DNA of 64,000 bases, taken from NCBI RefSeq assembly GCF_963678635.1, contig NC_087065.1, positions 37,847,888-37,911,887 on the forward strand, in the 5' to 3' direction. The DNA comes from Symsagittifera roscoffensis (lineage: Eukaryota > Xenacoelomorpha > Acoela > Convolutidae). The position numbers were made by a program, and so were the translations under genes. This document shows positions 24,601-39,700 of this stretch, piece after piece. Within the stretch, counting starts at the first letter, position 1. Every line of letters starts with the position of its first letter. The notes beneath the pieces are model-generated. The model saw only the letters and a list, made by a program, of their open reading frames with translations. It had not been told where the DNA came from and did no database searches.

Positions 24601-24741
24601 AAACACCAAAACAGTTAAGTCTCAAAAAGCTAACTGTCAATTTATGGATGATATTAAACTAAATGCATTTTGTTTAAACTAGCCCTCAAATCCAATTTTA
24701 CGGACAAAAATTATCACAAATTTTTTTTATTCGTTTTTCAG
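21691..24741 (+). other. Repeat-rich intergenic region upstream of the GPCR gene
   Basis: It contains a minus-strand MITE fragment (about 22000-22175, with ggcgccaaaataaac and a terminal tagatccgcc). It also has agttaacatcctcccccc strings repeated near 22443 and 22580 with an inverted gggggatgatgttaact at about 22610, and TAACAAGA-family fragments at 23330-24050. No exon was recognised; frames overlapping 22619-22967 have no family resemblance. Confidence 0.45.
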
Positions 24742-24761
24742 GACCTAAAAAATCAGCAAAA
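24742..24761 (+). promoter_or_regulatory. Splice acceptor and 20-nt leader before the GPCR ATG
   Basis: A strong polypyrimidine tract and TTTTTCAG end at 24741. The ATG follows after only 20 nt (24762). This is either a 5'UTR intron or a trans-splice acceptor. Confidence 0.55.
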
Positions 24762-27700
24762 ATGTCAATTGGAGTGATATATCTGGCCAACGAGAGCGAC
24801 TTTGCTACCCAAAGTCCTGAAGCAGTATCTGCGTTCATCAAGTGGGTCAGGGCCACCGAATATGTGAAGGTAGGGAGTGCTCGATGTAATTTAAAAACAC
24901 TGAATGTTTATAAAACATTTTGAATTCGTTTTCTATAGAGCGTAGCGTTTGGAAATGCCAATTTTTGGATGAGAAAAGAGTGCAAGGTACAAAACTTTCC
25001 TCGTAAAACGCCGATCTCGGCCCGGGTATTTTGTTTCCTTAAAAATTTTCATTTTCAGCTTAACTCTCAATAAACAAATTTGTCATTAAATGCGATATTC
25101 GCCCACTAATTGTATTTCAATTATTAAATAGTGTGTTTTCATTTTTGCAAAAATATTTTCCTATAATGAATGAAACAAAATCTTCTCAAATGAAAAGCAA
25201 TTGGTACCGCGCATAAAAAAAATAGAAAAAAAAATTATAAAGGTTTTTGTGGTCTATAATACTGTCATTATAATTGGTTTCCAAGTCGCCCTCAGACAAC
25301 CATGTGGATTAAAATTTGATTACAAACCATTGTTTTCTCAAAATTAAAATTAATTATAATCCACTTAGAATCTATTAAAACAATTTTGGATCTTGTTAGC
25401 CTGCCAAAAATAGAATAGGATTGATTTATGTATGAAAAAAAATTATAGAAAAAATTTCGGTCAATTTTAGTATGAAAATTTACTAAGATTAAATAAAGAA
25501 GATAAAGATTGATTTAGATCGATTTAATTTGATCGTAAAACCAAGCTCCAAAAACTGATCCATATCAAATTTTGATTGATTTAAATCCAATTTTTCTGGT
25601 CTTATTGTGTTGTTGTTTTTAAGGGGATTACAACGTATCGATTTAGATCAATTTTTTTTCGAGTTTCATCAGTTTCAAATTTTAATTGCATTTACATTGC
25701 CTATCTTTGTTTATTTTACATCCCTAGCGTATTGTAGCACAAAAAATACCAATATATCTATAAAACTATAATTTTCTTGCACATTTTGAGTTCAAAAATT
25801 AAACTATTGTGACCTTTTTCTTGATTAGTTTCGAAAGTTTTTGCTCAAAATCTGATTCATTTTCATTATTTTTTATAATTCAATCGCATTTTATTAAGAT
25901 CAAAATTTAATTTATTCTGATTCTTTTCTTGTTTGTTACATAAAATTTGGCCCATAACTGATATACACTGATTTTCGATACTTGCATTGCATATTTTTGA
26001 GCTCAAAATCTGATTTAAGTTTATTAATTTATTGAATTCTATAACATCTGGCACGTTTTTTTAAATCGAAAATAAAATATTTCAATTTTCTTATTGTGAA
26101 GGGTATGTTTTTGCTCTTTCACACATGTTCTTTCGCAACAAGGCTTGAATGAAAAATGAAAACACCTGTCAAACACCTGTCCAACTTTCGAAGAAAGTGC
26201 GGAATGTTCGCGCTTCGGGTATTTGTTTTTATTCAGTCCATTTTGTGTTTTTTAACTGAAACTTAAAAACTGATGGAATTGTTTTCTACCATCTGAAAGA
26301 TAATAATTTTTGAGCTCAAAGTTACAGGGGTTTGAAAATTGCTAACTTGAGCAATTTGGAATGATTAACGCGCGATTTATCAGCTCTTATAACACGTGCA
26401 GAATATTGAAAAAGGGACATAACTGCCCCTGTTTGAACTGTAGGTTTTCGGAGTTGTGGCAACTGTGGTTGGGTTTTTGTTCAACTACTTCTGTTTCCTG
26501 ACTGCCAAACAGCTGCCTGTATCGAGTAGTGCCACACTAATGAAGTATCTGGCTATATGGGACAGCATATCCAGCATGCAAGACGGAATATTCAATCTCG
26601 GGTTCACGGCGGCCGGATTGGATCTAGCAAACATCAATGTAAGTTAATATTTAGAAATATTCCACCTCTAATGTTCCGACAAAAATTTTCAACTCATATC
26701 TGAAATTTTCTTTTGTTTCTTCAGCATGTTTCATTTACAACTACTCAGCCTTAAGATATCTGAGAAAAAACTGCTTTAAAAATGAGAGTATCGAGTTGGA
26801 TTTCCTTGCGAAATTGTGTCTCATGGAAATGAATGGTTTTTGTTTTTTTAGACCTAATAAAAAATTATGAGCGACTGTTTTTTTGCGAAGTCATCGAACA
26901 AGTTCAAACGCTTTAAAATCTCAAAATTTGATCAGTTTTGTTCTTAGCTCGAAATTTGAAAGAATTTTTTCAGAGAATTAAATATTTTAATTTAAGTTGC
27001 CTAGGTCAAACACCTGTCCAACTTTCAAAGAAAGTGCGGAATATTTACGCTTGCGGTATTTGTTTTTATTCAGTCGATTTTGTGTTTTTCAGCTAAAACT
27101 TTTGATGGAATTGTTTTCCACCATCTGAAAAATAATGTTTTTTGAGCTCAAAATTACAGGTGTTTGAAAATTGCTAACTTGAGCAATTTGGGATGATTAA
27201 CTTTTCAAGCATAATGATCAAGCATAATGATCTGATTTTTGCATTATTTTGAACTTGCTAATCATTTTTGAAATAGCCCCAAGAAGTAGTAGGTTTAGTG
27301 GGGGGCCGACCATTTACCAAACTGACGTTTTACCAGAAAAGTTATAACATGGACCTTTTACCAGACTCGATAAACAAATTTAATTGACAGTTGTATTTAC
27401 GCCGTTTAGTCTGGTGAAAGACAATGACTTCACGGTTTTCAAGTTTTGTTTGTTCTAACCGCTTCCTCTTTGAATCTTCCACTAACTTAAACTTATCTTA
27501 TACGAATTAATACATTGTGGTCTGGTTAAAGGTCGGTCTGGTAAGACGTTGGTCTGGTAAAAGACCTAGCCCCGGTTTAGTGGTGCAAAAAACTCAACAT
27601 ACAAAAACTCAGAGTTATACATGACTCAGCGCTGAAAAATGGCAATCACTGGAATACTATAGAAAAAGCAATAAATAACGCCGGGGCTTCAACCACGGTG

Positions 27701-30700
27701 CAGTTTAAAAATACGACAGGCCATCAAGACACTACGGCTAGTTATTACATGTAAAAGGAGTTGATCAATTTATGCAGTTTAGTTTCTCAGAAATACAATT
27801 GGGAGATTTGTATCTAGCGTCGTCTTAGAGTCTCATCAAAAGCAGCTGTCATCTTAACAGCTGTCTTCTGGTTAAGGGAGAAAATCTTTTGGCAAAATTG
27901 GGAAATTATTCAAATAATCAGTCAATTTTACATCTACAATAAGAAGATTCAGAACCGTGACCCATATAGTTGCTACATATGAGCAATAAAAAATACTTAG
28001 TTATTTTCACCCAAAAGAAAAATATCAAGATTAAGAAAATCATACAGAACCATTGAACTTATATAAACCGATGCCATGCAGAAAAAATTTGCATGCTAAG
28101 CAATATTTTATTAATTTCATTACAATTATTTATCAGGTTACGGTAAACTTCAAAAATTAAAACTTTTTTGTAATTTAAAAATCTGCTCTCAATAAAACTT
28201 GAAACGTTTTGATGTTTCAGTAGGTTCCAGTTGAATACACCCAGCAACTCTTTTTTAGTTTTTACCACACAACAAAAGACAATCTAGAACTAAAATAACA
28301 TCTAATCTCAATAAGATTTTATTTTTTTTTAAATTGAAAAATGAAAAAAGTTTCTTTTTTGCTGCAAAAATTACAAAAACTCTAAGCATTAACTCAAAAA
28401 TTTTTTATGATGACTTCATTTTAATACAAAAAGAAAAACAATTTTTAATTTTAAAAGTTCAATAACGCGCCTAGTTTGTTTTTAAACGAAAGTTTTTACG
28501 AAAAAAAAACACTACAACTTTGTTTCTTACCATGTTCATAACTTGGTTCAAATACTGAAATCTGAACACTTCTATTATTTATCCTAATACAGTGTAGGTT
28601 CTATAACCAATGTTAATATATATAGCGCAGAGAACCGAAAACTTTGAACGTATCTTAAAACATCGGGTCCTCCTAGCACCCTCCCCCCTATGATCAGCTG
28701 TAACATCTACTCTACAGTGGTTCTCGTCGAAGAGTTGAGCAACCTGTAATTAAAAACTTCTATCTTCAACTCCCTGCAAGTTTACCATAAATCTGATAAA
28801 CTTAATAACTATTATGACCAAGTTCATTTACAATTTGACATAACAAAAATAATTTCTCAAATTTGCAGAAAAAAACCAGAAGTCTGAAATACAGAATAGA
28901 AAGGACTTTAGAAATTTTGAATGGACTTTCGAACATCAAAACACTTCGATCAAATTGAAACCCTTCTCACAGAACAATTTTCAACACAATTCCAGGCTCA
29001 AATCAACCATTTTACGCTATGTGCGATGCTTCCAGTTTTGGAGTTGGCGCAACACTTTTACAATCATATCAAGGCACAAATAAAATGAACCTTATATCAG
29101 CAAATTCAAGACTTTTTACACGAGCAGAACTTATGCTCTCTACACTTATGAGAGAATGTACAGTAAAAAATATATACATTTAAAGAATATAAATTCTTAA
29201 TACTTTGATCAAAACATCCAATAGTTATATTTACAGATCCAAAGCCTGTAATTTTTTTTCACACAGAAATCTAATCCAAACCATAGAGCATATCGACTTC
29301 AATTTTTTCTTATGAAATTTCCAAATTTACATATAGCTCGGACAGCAGGCAAAAACCTTGCTTTACCAGATAGACTTGGTCGGAATACACCACCTGAACT
29401 ACCTGCACAAAAAACAGCTGTAGAAAAATCACAAAAAAATTCTCTCTCGCAAAAGACGAAACATCACCACGATTAAAATGTAAATACGCAGTATAAACTG
29501 ACACCAATAATAAACAAATAGACATCTTAGAACATTTTTCACTATATTTTTTTTGCCAAAACAATCAAAATGAAGTAGATTTATTAGATAAAGATACATT
29601 CAAACCCATACCAATTTCACTATGGATAAAAATAATACACAACTCAATTAAAAACATATCAGCAAAAACCACAACGAAAAGAGTCGTTCTCATTAATGGA
29701 AAAAGAAGACCTTACGGATACGATAAACGTGCCAGGGCTTCCAGATTTAAGTCAAAAATGTACAATCAATAAAGTATTTGTTTAACAAGATCTTTTGGAT
29801 TATATACCTCTATCTAGGAACAAAATTCAAAAAACTTTTCTCCCCAACACAGAAAAATTGACACTTCACTTATTACAAGAACACAAAAATCTTGACCCTG
29901 TTATCAGACAACTTTAATCTTGGCATAAACACAAAAAAAATTCCAATAAAGCCAGTATTACAATAATCGGAAATAAAACATTACTCCGATTCTTTCGAAA
30001 ATTTAACAAAATAAAAATAAATGAAAACACTCACTTTTTAGAATACCATCACCAAGACACAAAGGTACCCTGTCTACCACTCAGCCTAATATTAATCGTT
30101 TTTCACAGGTCACATTCCTTGCATACAAAAAGACATGTAGGATCAGAAAAATCGTTTTCAAATTTCACTCAAAATTTTTATTTTCCAGGCGCAGCAATTT
30201 CCACCAGAAAAACAAGACTTTATTGGACAAAGTTTTTATTTCGATCACAGAATCTCATTTGATACCAAAAGCCCTATATAGCGAAGGAAGTTTGTATATA
30301 ATGGTAATAGTAAATGCATTATGCATTATGTAGCACTCATGCTTGTACCGTATGTGAACACTGGATAGCAAAATTCGGACTAACTGAAATCTTCGTCACA
30401 GATAATGGATCAATATTCAGAAATAACGAAATAACTACGCTATGTCACCTTTACAAAATTAAACATGAACCAAGAAAATCAAATGCCCACTGGACAAACG
30501 GACTAGTCGAAGGCATGAACCGCTTGCTACAAGAATCATACAAGATGTATAATAAATGGAAACGATAAAAATACACCGATTGGTCAACAGACATAAAATG
30601 ATTTCTGCTAGTATATAATTCTCAGATTAAAACAACATTTGGACTATCACCATATGAAATGGTTTTTAACCAAAAACCACGCAAACCTATAACATCCCGG

Positions 30701-33700
30701 AAAACTCCTCACAAAACGCACAAGGTTACTGTCAACCCAATCAAGATTCAATTTATTATAACCTACCACGCCACACTCATGATGAAGATCATTTTCATCA
30801 TCCACAAACATTAAAGTAAGCGTCTGAAACCCATACATAATGGATTTTGAAAAGGATTCAGAAAAACGCAAAGAGTTTTTACAAAGACAAAATATTCAGT
30901 CTCAAATAAAACCACGTTTTACACCAGCATCAAATCTAAGAAAAGGAACATTTGTTTAATTCCAACCTTTATAACTCAAAAAATAATTTCGAAAAAGCTA
31001 CTATTTACTCGAAAAGTACCATGTCATGTTGTAGAAAAATCAACAGAAATCACATTTAAACTTATAGATCACAACAAAAAAAAATTCGTGCAATATAGAA
31101 AAACTTTAACCATACTACCCAAAAAAACGCCTTCTGTGAAATAACACAATTATCTTCCTTGACGGACTAAACATTGTCGACAAAATAAGAGACACTAATG
31201 ATCTACAAAAAAACTCACTTCAGTATTTTACCACAACCACTCGATATATCTCAAAACGAAATATCAAAAAAACCTCCAAAACCAACAGTTCAAAAACAAA
31301 GATTTAATCGTGCGCTATAAAAAAAACCCTAAAACCTGAAAACAAAGAAAAATCACAAATATGCCAATCACCTCGCCTTATAAATCAACCAAGAAAAGAT
31401 TAATAGTCTAATATATTTAAAAAAAAAAGAATATCAGAAACCCTCTGATTAATTCACAACATCAATAGAATTTTAAGTGAAAATTTAAAAAAAACCTTTC
31501 AATACAATTATTCAATTTTTCTCGAAATAACTAGTTCAAAATCAACCAATCAAATTGTTTTAATGTCATCTCCTTTTTCTTCAAACACCACCGCTATCAT
31601 TAGCCGATATGATTCCAATTTGAACTAGATGTATAACTACAACTCAAAACCTCCAGGTCAAAACTAAGCACAAACCTCCTATTTGACAACTGAAATAAAA
31701 AACGTATAAAAGTTACAACTCTCTTCTATCAACTAATACAAAAATCAACAAAATTCTCTCAACTAATATCCCAAATTTAGCCAAGAGGTAAACATTAAAT
31801 GAGCCTAAAGACAAAAATCAACCTGATCACTTAGCCAAAAGACAATATACCTCCCAAAAACCCCAATCATCCCACAAATAAAAACAGGAAGCAAAAAGTT
31901 AATACCTAAGCACACAGACTTCACTTCACCAAAAACTCTCCATACCCAACCCATTTGTCAAATTTAAAAAAAAACAATCCAACCCCACTTGATTTCAACT
32001 CCGCGAAAATTATAAAAATATTCGGCAAAGCAAATCACTTTTCAAATGCTTCTTTCCAACTTAGTTATACAAATTAATGCAGACATTTCAACTTTTCTTT
32101 CAATCTTTTCAACAATTTTTACACTTTGTTTTTGCTCTCAACCGATTTTTAAGAAATTGCAATTCTCACTTTTTGATCTTTTTTACCCAATATAAAAGTT
32201 TTTATTCCCTCATCCAGACCTATCTTTCTCTTCCAAAACCATTGGTCACCACAACAGGTAAGAAATTTGATGAAGTCCAATAATGTTTCGAAGCTCACTA
32301 AGTAGAAAAGACAATTTCATTTTTTAAAAAATTTTTCTTGCCTTTCTAGCTTCTCTAACTCTGACACTGTTTTTTTGATTTAGCAACAGTTTCAATTATC
32401 ATTTTGCAGAAGAATATTAGAAAGAACACAGACTAAAATAAAACGAAAACATGTTTCAAAATTGCTAATCCAAACTCTATTAAGAATTCGCCACCAAGTA
32501 ACCCTTTTTAAGACCCTTCCCCCAACAACACCTACATCTAGTCAAACTAGTCAACCCCAATCATCTACTCGTATCTCATACGCAGAAAACCCCTACACAT
32601 TTGAAGAAAGACACGCATCATTATCTGAACCATTAGAACCAGCCATTCGTCAAGCACCCCTAAGTGAACCACAATACGGACCAACATACAATATTTACCC
32701 CCCACTACAACAGAACAAGATATTTGAGTCAAAACTAAAATTTAATAGGTACAAAATGAACAGACAAATTATTCACCCCCGACGCAATAGGCACCTAATA
32801 ACACCAAGAGTTCAGTTTAATATTGCCTCATCGCCATCAACAACCCCTCTAGATTTTTCTTATAGTACAATACAAAGCACTCCTCCACCGCTTCAAAACA
32901 TTTCTCAACAAAATACCCCAAACTTTCCATCCTATTATTTAGGTTCAACATCTACTTCTAAACAAAATCATGACAATTCTTCTAGTCCCTCATTTCATCT
33001 TAAAGACTTCCACATTGGATGACCCAAACGTTTTTCCCAAGGCGAACCGAACCTTGTAAATGACACGATAGAAATTTTTTTCAGATACCTTTCTATCACT
33101 ACCAGAAACATTATCAACTCCATCAGCACCTTCAATCACAGGTCAACAACCATCAACTTTTTTCCCCATAAACTTTTCAAGTCATATTGACGACAGATAT
33201 TGTGAAATACAAGGAACAAGAACACCTTTACGTTTAGATTGGAATTCCTTTGTAGTATCGCCTCCCCTTTTTGGCCAACACCCCGATAGCAATAGAGTCC
33301 ATAATTGGGCACTAAACAGACTAAAATACAGACACGATATTCGCAGAGATATTCAAGAAAAAAAATCTAATTGTTTTCACAAAAAATTTAACTCCTAAAT
33401 TTGAAATTGGAAAAACCAAAGATTATATAACACTTTATAAGACCTTTTCAGGACTATCAACACATGTATTTTCTAATAATTTTTTTACAATAAAAACCTT
33501 TTTTTTAAGAACATGAATTATGATTGTGAAGATAACCAACTAAAGTTATTACATAAACATGCAATTAATCAGGTCAGAAAAAATGAATCTGAATCACAAG
33601 ATATTATATCAACAACTTTAGTAGCTACACTTTACTCAAAAGCCCGAGCTACAGCTTTAACAGATTATAATTTCACATGAGAATTATCTGAAAAGAAAGT

Positions 33701-36700
33701 ACCTTGTTGACAATCTTCAAATGGAAACAAAATAAGACTCAATCATGAATCTTTTTACCAACATTATATATAGAAAGCTATAAAATTTGGACATTGATTA
33801 TTGTAAGAAAAAACTCAAACGTTTAAAAATAGTTACCAACAAAACTGAAAATCGTAAGTTAAAAACTTTTCAAGTTTTTCTAGACTCTGCACATGAAGTA
33901 CAAGTTGAACACCACCAAGGTCATGTACAGCTAGACAAAAAAAATCCGTATCATGGCGCACACGGACGTTTGATATTTGACTCACACCATAAAAAATGGA
34001 TACTTCATATTGGAATCATTTTGGTATCAATCATTGGATACCTCGTATTGGAATAAAAAAATTCAGGCTACCAACAAATATTGTTTTTGAAGGGAAAAAT
34101 CAACAAGAAAAAGTAAAGGTAACACGAGGTTTAAAAGACGATACTATATTATAACAAAACATTCGCTTACCTTGTAAAAATGATCAAGGATATTGCAATC
34201 GCACTACCCGAACACAGGCAACCACAGTTTGCTTCCCTGAATTCACATGTACCACATTTCACGACGAAAAAATTTATGTTAGAGTTCTACAAATAAGATG
34301 AAATTCTTCAAAAAAAAATACTTTACAGAATCCATACCCTTTGAAAAGACAAACCCTGAACAAACAAGGTCAAAACCAAACCCGTTGACTATAAAGGAAA
34401 CATTCTTTGGTATTACATTAGCTCTAAAACAGTGTCATCATTTTACGTTTTTGAAGACAAAAGATGCCACCAACGCATACCAAAATTCTATACAAACGAA
34501 GTTCATTAAGTAGATACCCAATCACATCGAACACTTTTTTGTAAAACAGTTGTTCCATATGGATCTGAAATAGCCACAATGTAGTACAGCTTAACCGAGA
34601 CGAAGATAAATATTATCTTCTAACTCCATACCCTACTTTAATGCCACCTTAAAAAGCATGTGTATGTGTGCAACCGCTAGTAACTTAAATATAGACCTAC
34701 AATCAATAAGCATTTACACAAAATTAGATATACAACATCACATTAGAACACAACCTTTTCAATAACTTCTCATTGGATAAAATCCAAAGACAATCGATCG
34801 ACCAAAACCCACAAAAACTTGCTGAAACAGCAGTTTTTTCATACATTTACCGACAAGAATACAGTGGATATTTTACAGGCACCAAAGAATATGTATACCT
34901 AAACAAAGAAAAGTGTCGTTCACAAGTTATTTCCTATCAAAATCTTTAGTTTTTTACACACCAAAAACGAACTCCTAGCAATTCTATTATCGCTATATAT
35001 TAGAAAGGCTGACTGTTTTATTGGCAAGACTCCTATTCTCACTATTGGAAGAAATTTATAAAACATGCGCAAAATATACACAACTCAATAGACAAGCTAG
35101 CGTAGCACGCATTTTTTGCAGGATTTTTTGGAATTTTTTCCACCTGTTTTAATAAAATCTTTTTTGACGAACAAATCAGTGAAAAGCCGATCTACAGCAT
35201 CAAAGGCATATGATACTCCAGAAGACAATACAATAACAACACCTACAGCACCATCACATTAGCACAGCTTAAACAAAAACCATCCTCATCATTAGTACCA
35301 CAAAGTTATAGGAATACACTTTCGACCTCCGAACAAACAATATAAACTAGTAACTTGAAACGTAGCCATATATCTCATATAGCACTCCAACATTCAAAAT
35401 TAGACGACACATTTGAACAAATTGTAGAACAACCACCCACATTAAAATTTTGCTCTCAGAACAATCATCGTTTTAGCCCACGATGAGCCCACAAGTTTGA
35501 TCTCTCAACCGTTTCCTTTCCTATCCATCCAATCTCCAACGCCACAATTCCCTCACTTCAAGTTCAGACCTCAACTCCTCCCCCTACCCATTTGTTTTTC
35601 CAAACGCACAAAGCATAGACTCAGATGACTCAAATCAAACAGTTTTCAACACAAACTCTAATTTTATTAACTCTGATGTTGAAAATCCCGATGAATTCTT
35701 TGACTCCGAATCCAGTCCCACTAATTTTTCGCAACCACTTTTTCAATCCAAAACAACCCCCACCCTTGTTGAACTTTCTCTTTCTCCCTCTTCGCACACT
35801 GACACTAGCCCTACCCTTTCCCCGCTATCAAGTAATGAACCCGATGTACCCAGCCTTATCACAGACGACCAACTCGAGCATAATTTAGATGAACTTTTTA
35901 CTCACCTACAACAGATTCATAACACAAATATTTCATTATTAATTCATCAACTATCCCACTGAGCCTCAACCTCCAAATCCTCTATTCCTTTTGTCCACAT
36001 TGCACATATACGTGCACACAGTTTTTGTGAAACAAAAATACCCTAACACCACACAAGATTTCCTCATTAGTTGCCCGCAATCATCTCGATTTTATTCCTA
36101 GCACCCATATCATACTAACACACTAGAAATACAAAATTCACTATTCTTTCCGCAATACAAACACTATAATGGAGAAAACGAAGCCCAACGCGCACAATAC
36201 GTAGATGAAAAACCCCGACTCCCAACATTTTCATGGAATTTCTTTTATACTTTTAATAACAAACTAAAAACACTTTTAGTGAACAATCCCACTGACAACG
36301 AACTTTGTGACTCCCTCTTTCTACAATTAACAACCGAACTTCACCTGAATCTATTCACCACCGCTGGCTTAATTCAAACACAAAATCGATTCATTGCACA
36401 AAAAGCTAATCGATTCTCTAATAATCACTATAACCAAACTGTCATTATATTTATGAAAAATTCTCCGTGAGACAACGACCCTAACTTCAACCCGCAACTA
36501 TTCGAAAAATTATTCATCAAATCAGATTATTTTTTTTCATCTTGTCGGCACCAACAAAAAAAAATTGGCCACATCATAGATCACGCATTAATAAACCTTA
36601 AAAATTATAAACCATTCTTAACAAATTCAACTTTTTTGCACCATCATTTAAACTTTATTACACCAAAGGAAGGACATATTCGCTGCTCGCATGAAGTTAT

Positions 36701-39700
36701 CCTAAAAAAAATTAACCCACGTTTCTACTTATTATAAATTCATCCAACGGCCCTATATACACAGTTCACCATCCCATAATTCATGCCATCGCTTCATGTT
36801 TATCAGTTCGAAATACATATCTCCTTACTTCTTCAACTTCGAATTATGCAATCATTCTGCTAACTTACACGGCATCCTCCAAAACTACGACCCTGACCGT
36901 CAGTTGTATATCTTTTGCCCCTTAACTAACAACTTCCCACTAGAAGACGCCCGTGCCATCATCATCCCCACAAATACATACAGCCCATCGAAATAGCCCT
37001 ATTGCAAAACATACATAATTTCAAATTTTAACCACAAGCCTCACAATGTAATACAAAATTCGAATCACTCTGATGTTGAAAATCCCGATGAATTCTTCGA
37101 CTCCAAATCCAGTCCCACTAATTTTTCGCAACCACTTTTTCAATCCAAAACAACCCAACGGAACTGGATTCATGCACTCTTTCAACAGTGCTTGAACTTC
37201 GCATATTGCAATCAATGAGCGCCCTAAAAAATCAATACGCATGCTTGCTAAGGTTTTAATAACCTCCGACACCACCATTTAAACTCACTTCTCCCATGGA
37301 TTTTTTCCTGACCCTGAATCGTTGTAATTATATTTCTTAAAATTATCAGTAACAAATATCAATAAGACGCTCACCATTTTTACAGCTTTTTTTTTAGATT
37401 TCACCCAGTTTTCATTCATCTAAATGAACAAAACAAAACCAAAAATAAAAAAACTTTCTCACTTTCTTTTCTCAGTTCTTCTTATATATCATAAAGTATT
37501 CTAGTGCAATAAAATCAATATAAACGCAATAAATTGATAATTCTGTAGCAAAATTAGTTTATGAAGTAGTAAATTTAAAAAATGCAAAATAAGTATCACT
37601 AACCGTTTTTTTGTTTGCTGCTTTTATAAAACTAGAATTTTTGCCTTTCACTCGCCCATTTTTCATGCACTCTTTCAACACAAATATGCAGCTCACCTTC
37701 GTAGAATTGTTTAATAGAAGAACTTTTTTTTAGAAACTAACTGATAACAATTTTAACTTGCCTTCACGCGTTTCAAAACTTTTCTTTAGGCCGGTTGGAA
37801 AGAAATATAAATGAGCTTAAGCTAACCACGCAGCTTACTAATGCCACACAACCAACCGCATGTATGAGAAAGTCCCATGGTACCCAATCCAGATAAAACC
37901 ACTTTCAAATTTTATTAAAACCATTTGAAACACTAAACACTGAAAAGAAAACACAGAACACGACAAACTGTTTTTCATAAAAGAACGCAACCAAAGAAAA
38001 AAACAGCTGATAAAAAAGAACAAAATGTTGAACACAAAAAGAGACTCTGCTCAAAGAGACGGTAAAATCATGCTCCCACAACTGGCCTAACCCACCAGTA
38101 AAGGACGTCCTGAGCATGCTCTATTGGCGGCTTCACAACCCACGCTACACCACGCTTAAGACACGCACTCTTAATTTTGAAGAAAGTAGCTCTCGTGAGA
38201 GCGACTCTTTAAAATAACCGAAACTAAACAAAATGCTTTTCCAAAGACAACTAATAAAAATGATAACCAAAACTGATATCACGATCATGATGCAGTTGTA
38301 AATATGGAATGTAAAAAAGTTTCTTAGAGCAAAAAAATGCAGCGAAAAAAAATGAAAACTCGATGACATTCCGACTCTGGAATGGCAAATCTATTGGTTT
38401 GTTGCCGTATTCATAACCCTCACAGGATTCGAAGTATGGACCCAATGTCGCAGCAAAGATACCTATTGAAGAAGAACAATGACCAGCTCGATGTTCATCT
38501 GACATACGAATCCTAGTCTATTAGCGCTTCACACAGAGAAGTCAAACCCCACCTCGCTATTCCATGGATAATTGAGATGGCACGTAGTCTCGCTCTAACC
38601 TAACGAAATCAACACATTATTGCATAAATCTGAAATCTTTACACGTTCACTCATCACGATCCGGATACACTAGACCCATTTCTGGAGAAGGAGCAACTGT
38701 ACCTCTTCTCTGCATGAAGAGAACTACTCGAAATCACGAGCAACTGTTTCTTTCTCCTCATTCACGCAGCCACTGCTTCATATGAATCTATTTTCCAACA
38801 ATGAAGATATTTCTCCATCTATCCTTATCTACAATAAACAATACACTTGAAAATTTCTATACCACGGATGGTTGGAACCACTTTATAATTAGTATTGATA
38901 TCCAGTTATATTATTGATAAACCTATCTCTGTAAAATATTTCTAATTAACCAGTTATGATCCATAACTAACATTTACTATAAATTGTATAGCTGAAATTA
39001 TTCATAGTTTCAGCAACAGAACAGAATAAATATAACTTATCAAACAGTCGTTCTTCTTCAGAACAGTTCATGATATCTTATCTCGCAAATACCAGCATAC
39101 ACTAGATCTATTAAGGCTAGGAGATATAAGAGTAAGATTAAAATTGGTATTAGATTAAGAAGTTGCACGAATCTAACCGGCCGAAAATAAGATAGAGTGA
39201 CCAACAGACGGTGTAACTTATCTGAAATTACTCTATGAGTATGTTACCTCTGGCATAAACTCAAATGGGAAAAACAACAGCCCCTGTTTAGGAGTTATGT
39301 TGCAAACTGTTTGTGTTCCACTCGTGGGCCAGTGGTATGAGTGCCGGCTACCATGTGATCCTGATTGCACTGGACAGGGTCATTCTCATCCGTGCTCCCT
39401 TCTGGCACAAGCGGCAGCTCACCACTAAGAGTATTCTACGAATCAGGGATGTTCATATAATTAAGAGAAAAAAAACGTAACCTGGTGATTTATTGATTAT
39501 TGGCCGTCCTCAGCTGTTTAATTGAAGTTATAGACTTACATATTTTTCAGGTTGTAGTTTTTGGTCATTAATACAACAAAACTGTCAAGTTTTGTTTTTA
39601 ACCAAATTTAAGTTACGAACTAAAAGTTATTTTATATGCTTTCTGCAGAAGTTTTTCGCAATCTTTATCCATACTTTTCTTACTTCATTCTGCTAACTTA

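Larger units (their letters stand above)
28915..39241 (+). mobile_element. Decayed LTR-type retroelement (or several joined fragments) in the GPCR intron
   Basis: RNase H then integrase remains (28.9-31.1 kb) are followed by a Pro/Ser-rich frame (32.5-33.0), a broken region (33.0-35.2), gag-like frames (35.5-37.0) and a repeat block (37.3-39.24) that recurs inverted at the window end. Gag after pol is not the order of a single element, so at least two copies or a rearrangement are implied. Reverse transcriptase is missing. Matching LTRs were not found by eye, so the outer limits are approximate. Confidence 0.55.
36853..39685 (+). repeat. Tandem duplication 1, first unit (2,833 bp)
   Basis: It starts at cattctgctaacttacacgg and ends at ccatacttttcttactt. 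It contains a gag-like fragment, the 37.3-39.24 kb repeat block and a full copy of the GPCR helix-3 exon. By eye only about a dozen single-base differences separate it from the next unit, roughly 99.6% identity. Confidence 0.93.

Noticed and set aside
31700-32265. TATAAAAG strings as host gene promoters
   Set aside because: They lie in a decayed retroelement and no host exon follows; kept only as possible element signals.
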